Assembly: GCF_047496725.1 (NCBI RefSeq)
Contig: NC_132980.1
Span: 687,001 to 751,000 of the forward strand
Reading direction: 5' to 3'
Length of the DNA: 64,000 nt
DNA from: Anoplolepis gracilipes
Taxonomy: Eukaryota > Arthropoda > Insecta > Hymenoptera > Formicidae
The notes below the pieces were generated by a model that worked only from the letters and a program-made list of their open reading frames with translations, did no database searches and was not told the origin of the DNA. Positions 43,821-57,190 of the stretch are shown here, piece after piece. The stretch's first letter is position 1; each line of letters starts with the position of its first letter. Made by a program: the position numbers and the translations under genes.

Positions 43821-45600
43821 AAATATATAGGGGAACGTGGGATAGAACGGTCAACGTAAGCATTGAGCAAGTTTTCAACATATTAAAAAAAAATAAATCA
43901 ATCTTTTTTTTACTAAAAATATTCTTTGGAATATCCACTATAAGAAAAAACACAAGTTTATTATAAAATAATAGTTTAAATAGACGAGATTATTGATTTA
44001 ATAAAAGCCTAGATTTTCGTGATATGCTTTTCATGCGAGGTATAATGGACTACCTCCAAAACTTTGTTTATTTCATTAACATTGATGTCTAAAACTTCTT
44101 AAAAATTGTATATTATAATATGATATGTAGAACATAAGAATATAGATTTGTATTTTTAAATGATAACTATAAATTAATAAATAAAAACAATTCTCTTATT
44201 ATAATAAATATTTTTCTCTTTAAAACATGGAAAAATATCCTTTAATGTAATAATTTTTGGTATTAATTTTGAAAGACGGCATCTATGTATACTCTCTTTC
44301 TTTCTCTAGTATAAAAATAAAAAGTACAACATTTCGTGGGCTAATATTTCAGCCTCAAAACATATTCATTTACTTTTGATCATATAAAAAATTATAATTA
44401 ATCAATATTTACATAGACACAGCAGTATGAAATTAATAAGAAATGATCATTTTAAAATATAAATGTATTTACGGTAATAAAAAATAGAATTTTATCATTG
44501 TTTACCTTATGTAAATATATCGAAGAATTACAACTCAGTCGTGGAGAGCACAGCAAGTGCATTAAATAATTTATAACAACTTTCAACTAAAAATATTGCG
44601 ACCACTGATAACAGTACGCAGAAAGAGGCACCTAATAGCAATAATTGCAACATATTTCATGACATGGTAGCATCTCTGTAAAAAGATATCGACTCTGTAC
44701 CATTGTACCCCGCGGTGCCATTCTACCCCACGTTCCTCTATAATAAATCGAGAGATTATTATAGAATAACGGGAAAATATTGCGAATCAAGCGTGTATTT
44801 TTTTTTCAAATCAACTGGCTTATAATTAAAATAATAGAAAGAAAAGAGTTTAAACTCACCGATGCGCAGCGACGGAATGAAACAACATTGATCTGTAAAA
44901 AATACGCAATGTCATTATAAATTTAAGAATTAAAACAAGTGTCCAAATTATATTTAATATTTTGAAAAGAGATTACGCCCAAATAAAATATTTTTTTGAA
45001 TTTTTTTATAAATATTAAATAACAAATAAATTAGGCGACGCGCAGACTCGCAGCGCGTCTAACTTTTGATTATGGCGGGAAATTTAATGCGGGAAAAGTC
45101 AGGCCGTATTTATACGCAACGCGAAAATGATTAAAATATTTAAATAGGTAACAATTATCATAAATATCTGCATATCATGAGACGATAATTTAATATGTAT
45201 AAATTCCTATTGCGTCGATACTCGCTCAAGCAAAATAAATCGAGCAAAATATTTGTTAATCGTACATGTTAAATAATTGCGCTAAATGATATATGATATA
45301 CATTAATCATTCACCAAAATCCTGTAATATTTTTCGCAATCACGTCTCGAAAATAATACACATAACATTTATACGGAACCTGTCGTTGTCTACCGGTCGA
45401 GTGTTGCCACGCGAAATATGTAATTAGAGATGATACGCTGTACGTCACCAAACGTCGGATTTATATGCTACGCAATCAAAATATGACCTTTCATTTATGA
45501 CTTACTTACCAATTATTTACAAAAATACACTTGGCGATTCAGAATAATAGATCCGTCCTGTGCTCGCTATGTTTTGTTTCTGACTCCGGAATGACGTCAA
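43821..45600 (-). other. Upstream spacer with a second promoter and non-coding exon candidates for Mlx
   Basis: On the minus strand, 44892-44860 is bounded by TTTTTACAG and GTGAGT, and a further donor TTG|GTAAGT ends at 45510. A CRE palindrome TGACGTCA lies at 45592-45599. These fit an alternative first exon near 45.5 kb, spliced through a 33-base exon to Mlx exon 2. Translation would then start at the second Met (MRASSG). The rest of the stretch is AT-rich. Confidence 0.4.
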
Positions 45601-46220
45601 CAGATTCACGTTGATACGATATCGAACGTATCAAATTAATAATCATTTAAACAATTTAAAAATATATAAACGAAATATAATGTCGCATGCATAATATACA
45701 TTTTGAACGTGTAAATTTCACGTACATTTTTTAATTCATTAAATGTTCGATATATCATCTCTTTAATCATTAATTTTTTTTCTATCGCATCTCGATATCT
45801 ACGTCACGCGAATAAAGTGCGCAAAATATTTTTGCGCTGAAATAAAAAATGTCACCTCACTTTTTACTCTTTCTCTTTTATATACGTATTTCAAATTAAT
45901 TTTAATAAAAGATATATCTTAACAGATTAAGTGCATTAGCCTTAAAGAGTGGACATATTTATTTGTTCTTTATGCATTTCGTAATAATATAAATTGCATT
46001 GTTTCATAAAATTGAGGGAAAAAAGAATAAAACATGAAAAAACTTATTTATAATTTTGAAAGCATAATTAGTATTTTGATTTAATTCGATGTAATTAGTA
46101 TTATCATAGTATTATTATATTACATAATATAGTAAAGTAGGATCAAATACGAGTATAATATATAATAAGACAATTGATAATCTTAAATAAGACTGTTGTA
46201 AAAATGTTGTTTTATAAAAG

Positions 46221-46263
<43 letters not shown>

Positions 46264-48252
46264 GTTATAACATCTTGTTGATAAAAGTTAAAAAGTTATG
46301 AAACAAAAAAATTGAAAATGTTTACTTTTACGTTTATAAGTTGAATGTAATATCTTTTTATCTTTTGACAATAACAGATGACAATTAATCTATATATAAC
46401 AGCAAATTTTTTTTTAGTTGCATGCGTGAGATGTATATAAAACATTTTTTTTTTGTTTTTAAATTATGTTTATTATAAGGTGTATCTAATATATATATTT
46501 ACAATCGCTTTAATACACGTAAAACCATTTAAGATAATATATCCGTAATTCTTCGGCGTTACAGCGCTTATTCCAGTAACGCTGGCAAATTGTGTTCCTA
46601 TCTTTCCTCTTTGTCTAATTTCCTTTCGTTTTGTCTCCGTGAAGTGTACACGATTTTCTCTCTCTCTCTCTCTCTGGTATTCCTGGGTATTTGTCTATTG
46701 TGTACCTGAGGCAAGGACTGTTGCTTGCATTATTATTACGCTTGCAGATAGCAGGCTTTTGGGGTGGAGTAGGTATAATTTCGGGAGAAAAAAAAAACAT
46801 ATGTGTCCTCCCTCTCTCCATATATAGAACTTCTCTCCCTCCGTTCCTCCCTCCCCCCTGCGCGGACAGCATTCTACCGTCTAAGAAATTATTCTACTCC
46901 TAATCGCACATATTCACTGTTATACTCGATCATAAGTCTAACTTAGATCCATATATGCGTAGTACACAGTTCTACATTTGTATCGTTCGGGGACGGATTA
47001 TGTCGGAAAGCCGAGAAGAGCGTAAAACTATTTATTTAAGACGACGTTGTGTTGTAACGAGACAACATTGTTGCAGGTGTTGATGTGTAGCGAGTGTATA
47101 CATGAGGTATGTTTATACATGTATGTATGTATTATTAGGCCAAAATGCATCGACAATCGACTAACTCTGGTTAGCGCGATTTTTCCTTTACTCTCATATA
47201 TTTTTTTTCGATCCATTCATTGATTTACAGACAAAAAAAAACACCCTTCTTAGAAACTAAGTCCTGAGAATTAGCGTTGAATAATATTGCCTTTCTTAAC
47301 TTAATTCGCACCTGTAATTCTAGGTTTATCAATCAACGCATCACAATTTTTTTTTTGTATTTAAAATACATTACTTACGATGTAAATATTAAAGGAAAAA
47401 AAAATTAATACCGAGAATAGATTAATTAAATTTCGGTTAACTTCTTTGGAAAAAAAATCTATATATAAACATATAATTATTATATAAATATACATATATT
47501 TACATAAGTATTTATAAATATATGATTATATGTAGACAATTTTTTCATTTCTTCAAATTTTTTTCTCAAAAAATAATGCGAAAATTATTCTAATTATATT
47601 TTAATTATGCTTTTTATTATTTTTCCTACATATAAAAAAAAATCATTTTACATATCAAGAATATATTTTATATATAATTGTATATATAAAATACATTTAT
47701 ATTTAATAATGTATATAGATTTTTTTTCTTAGACTGTTCCTCTTTATGTAGTCTCACAAAGTTATAATGAGAATGTTACATTATTATAGTAAAAGAAAAA
47801 ATCTGATGATTATCAGAGAATACAAAATGTTTGACACTAGTTGACCAGAGTTAGCACTGACTTGATGCAATTCGGCCGTTGATGTCGATTCTGAATTTAT
47901 ATGTGCTCATTCTTAGGGGCCCGAATGATGTGATAGAATGTAAGTTTTGTCCCTCCTCCTCTCCTCCGAGAATTTCATCTTCCCTGGATGTCCGAGAAAT
48001 ATGTCGCGCGGCAATTTACAGAGTGAACGTACAAGCATTTCGAAATTTCCGACACGTGCGATTTGGCTATGCCCGCCCCCGTAATGCGCTATTCAACGTA
48101 ACATTAATAAGTGAAGTTTACATGCTCGTTCGCAGCCAGAAACGCCCCACGTGTTTTCTTTTTTTTTTTTTTATTTCGAATAAAGGTCACTTTCCCGCAG
48201 TTATAAATCGATAAAGCATCACATCATAAATTCTCGCAAAATTTGAATTTAA

Positions 48253-48299
<47 letters not shown>

Positions 48300-48606
48300 T
48301 ACATACACATATACATATATATATCGCACACATTCATCTCACACAAATGCGCGTGTATTCTCCCGTTATACTCGCACCCTAAATGTTATCTCTTTTTTTT
48401 TCTCTCTAATTTCTTTTGACATCAATAAAAAATTATATATATTTATATATATTTTTTCATATATATTTCAATAATTATTTTATCGTTAATTAATTAATCT
48501 TTCAATTAATTAATTAATTATTATATCTTATTGTTCCATTAAACTAAAGTGTGTTCCATATGGTATGCACACCTTTCCCCTCGCTCCGGCACACAAGTTC
48601 CACTCA

Positions 48607-48657
<51 letters not shown>

Positions 48658-50504
48658 CACATATAAATGTATATATATATGTACATATATATATATTTAT
48701 AATAAAGTATCATTCACTTATTTATCTGTATTCTCCATTTTTTCTTTTTAATAAGTAGAATCATGAATAACTCACAATATCTAACTACGCTGCTTTGAGA
48801 TTAATTGGGTAATCAGTGCAAATGAGACATTAATTGCTTCTACTGTATCAATAATCGCGCAAGGTAAACCGTCAGACCTGCGAAAAAATTCGATTGCAAA
48901 TATATATTTTCGATTGTTTTTATTATTTACGAATCTGAGCGCCCATTACTTTAAAATTTCTATTAAAACATGTATTCATAAAGAGTAATTTTTGTCAACT
49001 TTAATAATGACAAAATTTCTTTTTTTTTTCACGTAATATACAAAAATGGCATGATACCCAATATTTTTTTTTTTTTACCTAAATAGAATCATTCCTATAA
49101 ATTATTATCTAGTTCTATTAATATTGCAATGCGCGCGTACACCATCTCTCTTAATTCTCTTTATAAGACGGTGTAATTCGTAAAAACAAACTAATACCTA
49201 ATCCAGGTATTCATCAACATTTTGCTCTTTTGTTACAATTTGAATTTGTGCCAGACATATTTTTCTGGTTATCTCGCGCCATAAGACTAAGACGAAACTT
49301 TCATCATAAAACATTTTGATTTTATCCAGCTATTTTGAATTAATTCAAAATCTAAATAAACACAAAATTATAAAACTGGACAATAAGACATCTAATGGCA
49401 TCAAATCATATATGTGGTTATAAACAAATTTTCTAAATTGAGCAAGTTTAAATAATTAAAACGAATTGATATGATTATTGGTGCACTATTTGCAGTGCTT
49501 GCGCAAACTATTTTTAATAGATCAGACACTTTTTAATCAATATCGTGAAATAAAATTTGCTAGAGATTTAACTTGAATTTTTATACATGCGAGTTATCAT
49601 AAAGCTATATATATTATATCGTAGAGAATAATTTCAAATACTAAAACAAAATTTTCGACTTCCTAAAAAAAATTGTGTGCTTTGTTTGCACCAATTTATT
49701 TTATATAGAAGTTTTCAAAATGATATATATATATAAATTTTTTCCTCTGTTCTCATATTGTCCTAATTTGATAAAAAAAAATGTAAAGACGTGATATTCA
49801 ATTTATATTCTAGCCATGAAAAGTAGAGACGAGAGTATCAGTTCATATGGTGAAGATAAGTCGAAAATTATTGCCACCGATTACTATCATTAACAAGTGC
49901 ATCTGCACTATGTATTATACAGTTATGTTTTCTATACAACACACACTGCCACGACATAATACTTCTCTTCTAATAATTTATTTTCTCAGCACGAAAAACA
50001 GTCTTACAATCATATCATCATTGAAAATGTCAAACAATATTCTTCAGATTTACGCCATCAAACGACATATTTCGGACTACGAAATAACATTTATACAAAT
50101 TGAACTGTGCTTTTGTCTCTGATTTTCATGGTTTTAATAAAATGAAAAAAAAAACATGATGAGAGCCACTGCGCTTTTTTGATCAAAGAGCAAAATGGAA
50201 GGCGAGTCTTTTCATCGCCGATAATATTGTAGTTATTGTATTCTATCACGTGATACTGCTGTTAAATGCATGACAAAGATAAAACGCGATTTTAATTTTC
50301 TATTATCCTTGAGTACCGCAGCAATGACGGTAATAATTGCGAAATAATTACAAAGAATTTTAAAAGGAATTCGGGAAAGTATAGTTAAGACGTTGCTTTA
50401 TGAGCAAAGCAAATGATCGGCTAGGTTTCTTTAGAATATTTATAAAACGCACGCCATGCATCGGCGGCAACATCTCTGTCCGTGAGAAAAAATCTGACAA
50501 TCAT
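45601..50504. other. Gene-poor spacer with microsatellites
   Basis: TA runs lie at 46223-46261, 48258-48292 and 48606-48700. About 47880-48140 is GC-richer and has splice-like sites but no coding frame I trust. No RNA gene or transposon is clearly seen. Confidence 0.5.
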
Positions 50505-50510
50505 TTTATT
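50505..50510 (-). terminator. FBXO28-type gene polyadenylation signal
   Basis: AATAAA on the minus strand, about 220 bases after the stop codon; the nearest good match. Confidence 0.45.
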
Positions 50511-50730
50511 GACGCGACTAAATGTTTTTTTTTTCCCTTTTTTTTAAACGAGGTTTCGTTGCGCAATATGCAGGACGTTCGGTGAGGAAATTTTGTACTC
50601 TTCTAAGATCATCGGCTTGCTGACATAAAGAAACGCGCGTAAACTATCGTAGAAAGTTCCCCATCTCTCCGGAAATCCAGATTAGAGATTGGTTGAACAG
50701 ATATTTGTACCATGATCAGTGTTATCGATT

Positions 50731-51117
50731 TTATATCTTTGAGCGCTTAGCCTGACGAGACTTGGCAGTGCGACGTGATTTTTTCGCGGAATCGCTCGAC
50801 GTTTCCTCTGTGGTGGATCTCCGTTTAAAGGATATCGAAGGCACGGGAGCCTTTGGGGGTGCCATCTCCTCCGTCGGCGTCGACGGAGGAGGTTGCGAAA
50901 CTACGGATTGCTGTACCACTTCGGTGGGACTGTGGGCATCCGCGATGGGAATGAAGTCGTGCCCTTCACCAAATGCGTCTGGCAGCACTCCCTGATTGGC
51001 TAAAGCTTGTAAATCCTCCGTAGGGACTGGCATTGACTGACCGCAACCTACGCACACTGGTATTGCTGGTGATTTGGATCGCCAATACTGCAACTCGGTT
51101 TTGCACTTGTTCAATTC
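50731..51117 (-). CDS. Fbxo28: Fbxo28 exon 5
   Basis: It starts ELNKCKTELQYWRSKS after a long poly-T acceptor. It has CVGCGQS, a Pro-rich linker and a basic tail ending RSKI. Stop TAA at 50731-50733. Confidence 0.92.
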   Translation of the reverse strand, partial: ELNKCKTELQYWRSKSPAIPVCVGCGQSMPVPTEDLQALANQGVLPDAFGEGHDFIPIADAHSPTEVVQQSVVSQPPPSTPTEEMAPPKAPVPSISFKRRSTTEETSSDSAKKSRRTAKSRQAKRSKI

Positions 51118-54100
51118 CTAAAAAAAAAAAAAAAAAAAAAATAATTCAACTATACTCAGGTTACAGATATATAGATATTTGATTTTTATATTATATTTGT
51201 GCACCAAATGAGAAGTTCAGAGTAAAAATAGATCAAGACATAAGATTTATAATATGTTTTAACAATTCATATAAGATTCACTATAAATGTCAAATTGTAA
51301 AGTGAAGTCTTATAAATTATGAACTTGATCTTGAATCTTTGTTTCGAACTTCTCGAATGTACCTGGGTAAATACCTGTAGGAGCGTGCTAAATTTTCGCG
51401 ACGTCTCCTCATTCTTCTTATCATTATCATCCAGACGAGTGGCATATTCCACAATCTGTTTCTGTTGTTCTGCAATTTTCGCTTTACAACTCTTTAAATC
51501 CCTGCGCATCAACGTCAATTGGCTATTGTATCTTCTCATGCCTTGTTTGATCTTACGAATCCGTTTTCGTAGAACCATATTCGATTGTGGCGGTACACTG
51601 GATTCCAAAAGAGCAGGATCATCTGAGCAATGCGACGAAGAACCTTCTTCTTCACCATTATTGCCCGTTTTTCCATTTCCGACGGTTAAAGGTGCGGGAT
51701 CCAGGCACATAAATGGTTTACTCACACTACTAGTAGCTGCAACAATAGTTGCTCTCCATAAGTCACATTACACAATCAAAAGTATAGTTTTAAACGATCA
51801 ATTTCACTTACAAGAAAATGTTCCTGCAAGATCCAAAAAGTCGGCACCGAAATAAGGTATTTCCGGTAATGTTGGTTCAATGTGTTCCTTGAAATATTCC
51901 ATGGCCATAGTGCTCAAATCAAACAGTTCATCTGTAACCTTGTAAGGTCTTTGCAATTTCGGAGTAACTTTTATGTAATAAAGAATGCGATAAACCTCGT
52001 CCAAGATCTGTAAAACGCATTTTTCAAAATTTTTACTCTAGTTTCTTTTTACAGTTATCAGATTAAATATAAACAGAAAAAGGTTGGAAAGTAAATAGTT
52101 AAAGGTTGTAAAGAAAATAGTTATTTCAAAAAGAGTTATTGCCACCAAATGTTAACATATATTTTACTTTATTATCTATAATATAATGTTCACAAGATAC
52201 CAGCTTTCTTATCTTTTTGTGTTAGTTTTAAAATCTTTTTACAAAATATTAATAAAAAAGTAAGTAAAAGATAAAAAATATGTATATTCATCTAATCTTG
52301 TATAATTAAATAGATAAAAATTAATTTCTATGCATCAAACATTGAATTATTATAGAATAATATATCTAGATTGTTTAATTACTGTGAATCAATCTATATA
52401 TTATATAGAACAATCAATAGAATCAATCTAGAATAGTTAAATAAAGTTATGGGGACACGCACAATAGATTTTGCTTATTTTTTTTACTCCAAATTGATTA
52501 CACATGCAGCGCAAGAGAAGAGAATAGTGAGAAAAAAATAGAAAAACATATAAAGAAAAAGATAGAAAAAAGTTTGATTATATATGTATATACATTACGC
52601 AAAAAAATTAAAGGGCCACTTTCTTCCATATAAAAAAGGTCAATTTTTAAGTAGTTGTAACTTCCTTAAAAATAATCGGAATAAGATCGGTAAAAAAGCC
52701 TTTCAAAGCTTCAAGTTTTTAGTTCTGAAAAAAAAATTGAAGCTAAAACTCTGCTCTTTAACATCAAATTAATGAAATCGTTCTAGTCTCTTCTAGAATC
52801 TTTAAATGAATTTCAATTCTTTCTATTTGTTACAAAACTACATTGTAAGAAAGCGACGTTCGTTGATTAAACAAATTTTTCGAAAGTTTGTCCAAGAATA
52901 CCGAATTAAAAAAAAAAATCTTAGCATGACATTTCATTAATTGGGTGTTAAAAAGCAGAGTAATCATTAATTTAAGTTTTTGAAATGTACAGAAAAAAAC
53001 TTAAGACTTTGGTCTTTTGTACGAGTAACTGGAATGTTTTTTACTTGTAAATGTTGTAGAGTTCATGAAAATTTTAGCATTTTTTCGTTAACTTTCATTG
53101 ATTTAAATAGAAAAAGATAAAAGTGCAATTTTTACTTCATTTTTAAGTGACAATTATACTTTAAAAATAAATAATGACTGAAAAAACGATAAGAGCATTT
53201 TAAAATGCTAACTTTTCTCTTTAGATTGCTTTTTTAATTATTAATGTACGATCATTTTTTCACTAGTTATAAGCGTTCAAAGTTAATACCTCGATTTTGT
53301 TTTAATAATGAATATCTAGGCGAAAAAACACAATGGAACATTTGTTAAAAAAAGAAATTGAAGCTAAAACTCTGCTCTTTAACATCCAATTAATGAAATC
53401 GTTCTAGAATTTTTTTTTAATTCGGTATTCTGCAACTCAATCGACGAACGTTGCTTTCTTAGAATGTAATTTTGTAACAAATAAAAAAAATAGAAGTTCA
53501 TTGAAAGATTCTAAAACTAAAAACTGGAAGGTTTGAAACGCTTTTTTTGTTAGTTGCAACTACTTGAAAATTGGCCTTTTTTTTATATAGAAGAAAATGA
53601 CCCTTTAATTTTTTTGCGTACTGTGTATTTTATATATGCAGAATCGATAATGTTCGAATCCGATGATACGAATGATTCTTATTTTTTGAAAAATCCTCAT
53701 ACTTACTTCGCCGGGAAAAAAGCAACAATGCTTCCGTTCAATATGTTTGCCGAAACTCATTTGCAGCAAGGTAAGCCGCATGTGCAGAGTTTCTATAATA
53801 TCTGATTCGCATGCTAAAGGATGATTTCGACGCGCGGATTCACGTCTGGGCATCTGTGCTTTGATAGCCTGAAAACGACTCAGCATCTGAGCCTGTAGCT
53901 TTTGAAATGTAGAATTGAGGATTGATCCACAAATGCGGTCAAGTTGATGACAAACCTAATGCGAACAATAATGCTTGCAATAGTAAATTAATTATGGAAA
54001 ATAAAGTTTTATATATATATATATATATATACACATACATGTTACATTGATATTTAAATCTAGTACTTACTAGACGCATATGTGCTACCATATTGAAACC

Positions 54101-54301
54101 TAAGTAGCTAAAAATCTTCTCAAGGACTTCGACAGGTAAATCCAAAAGATTCAGATTGCGTGATTCAATAGTGGATCCGTTGTTAGATGTGCCAGCAGTT
54201 ACCGGATGATGCTTTTTCAATGAATTCACTTCTCCAACTTCACTAACTGATCCACTACTGCTGCTGTTTCCCATATTGCTTGATTGACGAGTCGACACCA
54301 T
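50731..54301 (-). CDS. Fbxo28: F-box only protein 28 ortholog, five coding exons
   Basis: This is an SCF ubiquitin-ligase substrate adaptor, nuclear in vertebrates. Exons in order: 54301-54071, 53955-53707, 52007-51812, 51736-51375, 51117-50731, joining in phase to 474 residues (human protein 368). A Ser-rich N terminus leads to the F-box at about residues 50-95 (LNLLDLPVEVLEKIFSYLGF). The family core follows (KAQMPRRESARRNHPLA; HCCFFPGE; DEVYRILYYI; STMAMEYFKEHIEP), then a coiled coil and a basic nuclear-signal tail (KKSRRTAKSRQAKRSKI). The insect protein adds a C-P-x-C-like CVGCGQ segment and a Pro-rich stretch. The 5' end has a TTTCAG acceptor at about 54342, so a non-coding first exon lies upstream. 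Confidence 0.95.
51375..51736 (-). CDS. Fbxo28: Fbxo28 exon 4 (coiled coil)
   Basis: An acidic/Ser-rich start, then a long heptad-like segment (RKRIRKIKQGMRRY to KKNEETSRKFSTLLQ). Acceptor GTTGCAG, phase 1; donor CAG|GTATTT, phase 0. Confidence 0.93.
51812..52007 (-). CDS. Fbxo28: Fbxo28 exon 3
   Basis: ILDEVYRILYYIKVTPKLQR and STMAMEYFKEHIEP match the human core. Acceptor TTACAG, phase 0; donor T|GTAAGT, phase 1. Confidence 0.95.
52595..53621. mobile_element. Palindromic TACGCAAAAAAATTAAAGGG element in Fbxo28 intron 2
   Basis: The ends are TACGCAAAAAAATTAAAGGG and the complement of CCCTTTAATTTTTTTGCGTA. The interior matches the element at 36874-37693 (AAAACTCTGCTCTTTAACAT). It is longer than copy 1 and more rearranged. 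No transposase. Confidence 0.78.
53707..53955 (-). CDS. Fbxo28: Fbxo28 exon 2
   Basis: VCHQLDRICGSILNSTFQKL then the invariant KAQMPRRESARRNHPLA and KHCCFFPGE. Acceptor GCATTAG and donor GAA|GTAAGT, both phase 0. Confidence 0.96.
54071..54301 (-). CDS. Fbxo28: Fbxo28 exon 1 (F-box)
   Basis: Seventy-seven codons: MVSTRQSSNMGNSSSSG, then the F-box start LDLPVEVLEKIFSYLGF. Donor CTA|GTAAGT, phase 0. The F-box ends in the next exon. Confidence 0.95.
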
Positions 54302-55790
54302 TTTCTTGTTTATTAATGTGCAATTCTATAGCCACAAAAATCTGAAATAAAATTTTTCAGATAAATATTTTTGAATAGCACATAATTATTTAATGTGATC
54401 TATTTTTTCTTTTAAAATTGCATAATGTAACAAATGTTTAATTGTTATACACATTTTTATTATATGTAATCAAATTTTTATGTAATATTTTTTTATGTAT
54501 ATTTTAAGAATAAAAAGTACTTCTTTTTGATAAATATAGAGACCAAAATATAAATGTATATAAAAATGTATAATGATAAACAAGATTAAACGTTTAAATT
54601 AAATAATATGTATATTTATCTTCCTAGAAAATTAAATATTTATGATTATTCAAATTTTATCATATTTCTTGCTTCATTAAACCTAAAACTAATTATCTAC
54701 TATAAAAAATGCATTATGACAAAAATTCTTCAAAAACATGTAACGTAACTTCCATTTGAAAAAAAAAACTTGTAAAAGCTAGTGAATGTTAGTGCTAAAT
54801 GTTACTGCCAACTACAAAAATAACGATTATATCGCAAGATTAATCATTTGGATATAATAATATTTGTAAATTATTTCAGTCTCTGCACGCAAGAAATGAC
54901 AAAGTTCTTCGAGTCGCTTCCTTTCTGAAAATCAGTTTAAATAGCAATTTACCAAGATCTATCTAATTGTAAGTGTTGTTAAACTCGCTTCGGAACAAGG
55001 TCTATCGAGGACCTGAAGACTGCAACGCGAATGCGTTATGCAAACACTTGAGAAAGAAATCGAAAATCGGATGTAGTCGTCTGAGGCAACAATAGACGAA
55101 ATCAAACGTTGCGAAAAAAAAAACACTGATATCCGAAAATTCGAGGTTGTCATTAGATGACGATTACTTATCCGCGAATAGGGCGATCGTGCTTTGTTAC
55201 GGGATTCAATAATGTCTCTCACGACCGATCTTGTCGAAACCTGTAGGTTTTATTGGATCGAAATAAAAATGAAAAAAATCAACTCCTTACAACTCCTTCA
55301 AATTCTGATCCTTAGAATATATCTCGATCGGAGAAAATTCGATGATACTTCCCCCTCCTCCCCCTCTATGAAAATTCGAAAAAAAACCGGCACTTGATAA
55401 TCGTCAGAAAACGAGGATGCCGTGTTCACTCGATGCGTTCACTAACATCAGTCAGCGCACTCGGATCGACATTTCTCGAGTTCTGGATCGCATCAGTGTT
55501 TTGCTCTCCCTCCAACCACGCTTGGCCAAGCTCTCTCATCTTCCATTAATTTTTTTGTTACCGCTACTTCGATGCGTAGACCAGAACGAAAGATTGTTGG
55601 CTAAAAAAAAATCAATTTACCACCAGGGTAACGACGATCCCTGTTTGCTACACATTTGCGGAATAGAACTCCAATCTGATGAGATCAACGAATTGCTAAC
55701 TTTTAATTCATTATTAAGATTAATTATCCAGATTATTATTTTATATTTTGTGTGCGTGTATATATATATATATATATGTATGTATATACA

Positions 55791-55956
55791 CAGTCGGACC
55801 TCTTATCCTACGCGACATTTTCGGAATCTTCCCCTTAAACCTCTGATCCTACGACAAAAATTTGAGAGTGGGGATATAATTCCCCTTTCGCGGTCGTAGC
55901 ATGAGAGGATTTTTTGTCGTAGGATAAGAGGTTTCGTAGCATAAGAGGTCCGACTG
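55791..55956. mobile_element. Short CAGTCGGACC-ended MITE
   Basis: The 166-bp element has ends CAGTCGGACCTCTTAT and ATAAGAGGTCCGACTG. Its interior folds further (CCCCTTTCGC area). The CAGTCG start and TA after the right end recall Tigger/pogo MITEs; the left flank is CA, so the TA duplication is not clean. Confidence 0.75.
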
Positions 55957-56045
55957 TATATGTATGTGTGTGTGCGTGCATATATGTTGTGTGTGTGCGT
56001 GCATATATGTTACGTATGTGTGTGTGCGTGCATATATATGTGACG

Positions 56046-56085
<40 letters not shown>

Positions 56086-56475
56086 TGAGGCGACATTAAC
56101 GGTCGCGGAAAGAGGTTTGCGCGGCGTCGCGAAGAGTCGGAAGAGGGGGAGTGATGTAGCATAAAGAGAGAGAGAGGAGAGAGGGGGGGGAGAGAGAGAG
56201 AGAACCGAGTCGCAACATTAAATGACGACGAACAAAAGGTTGGAGCCCGAGAAGGAATCGAACGCGACGGAATCGATTTCACTGCAAACGCGAAAAAAGG
56301 ATCACGGTCGCGTCGTCGTAACAAAGATTGCTTCCACTCCGTTCGCACCAGATACCTGGAATATATCCGCGTCAGGAGAGCGATTCATTCCCCGATGCCT
56401 CTCGATCGTCCCCGTGGAGAATAAGCGGAGGGTTCACATGTACATACATACGTTTTACATACATACATACACACA

Positions 56476-56476
<1 letters not shown>

Positions 56477-56540
<64 letters not shown>
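56477..56540. repeat. (TA)n microsatellite
   Basis: A TA run leading into CA repeats. Confidence 0.95.
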
Positions 56541-56553
<13 letters not shown>

Positions 56554-56586
56554 GTACATAGACCGAGACCTAAAACCGAACTGAGA

Positions 56587-56621
<35 letters not shown>

Positions 56622-57047
56622 GCCACCTCGAAGAAACGCGAACGACGGACGGACGTAGACGAGAGAAACAAACCCGGTGACTGTGCGAGTAATCGATGCA
56701 CTCGCGATCTTCTCTCTTTCTCCGCTACAACTGGTATAATCTGGTCGTCGAGAACGAGATCGGAAGATATAAATGTATATATATGTATATATATGTATAT
56801 ATATGTATATATATATATACATATATATACACACATATATATATATATATATATATACAAAAAGGGTGAGAGAGAGCAAAAGCTCGAGGGCTCGAAGGGA
56901 GACAACGTGCCCCGAGTTAGGCGAGCGCCAACGATCACTGTATCCGCGTTGGCATTTTCAACGACATTTTGACGGAGAGACTTCTCCGCTCTCCGCCTCT
57001 CCAAGCTACCGCGTTCGTTCTCGCTTCGTTTCACTATCGACCCCCTC

Positions 57048-57117
57048 TCTTTCTTTCTTTCTTTCTTTCTTTCTCTTTCTTTCTTTCTTTCTTTCTCTTT
57101 CTTTCTTTCTTTCTTTC

Positions 57118-57176
<59 letters not shown>

Positions 57177-57190
57177 CTCTCTCTTTCTCT
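57048..57190. repeat. (TTTC)n microsatellite
   Basis: A long tetranucleotide run with interspersed CTTT variants. It opens Phe/Leu/Ser and Lys/Glu/Arg frames on the two strands that are not genes. Confidence 0.95.
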
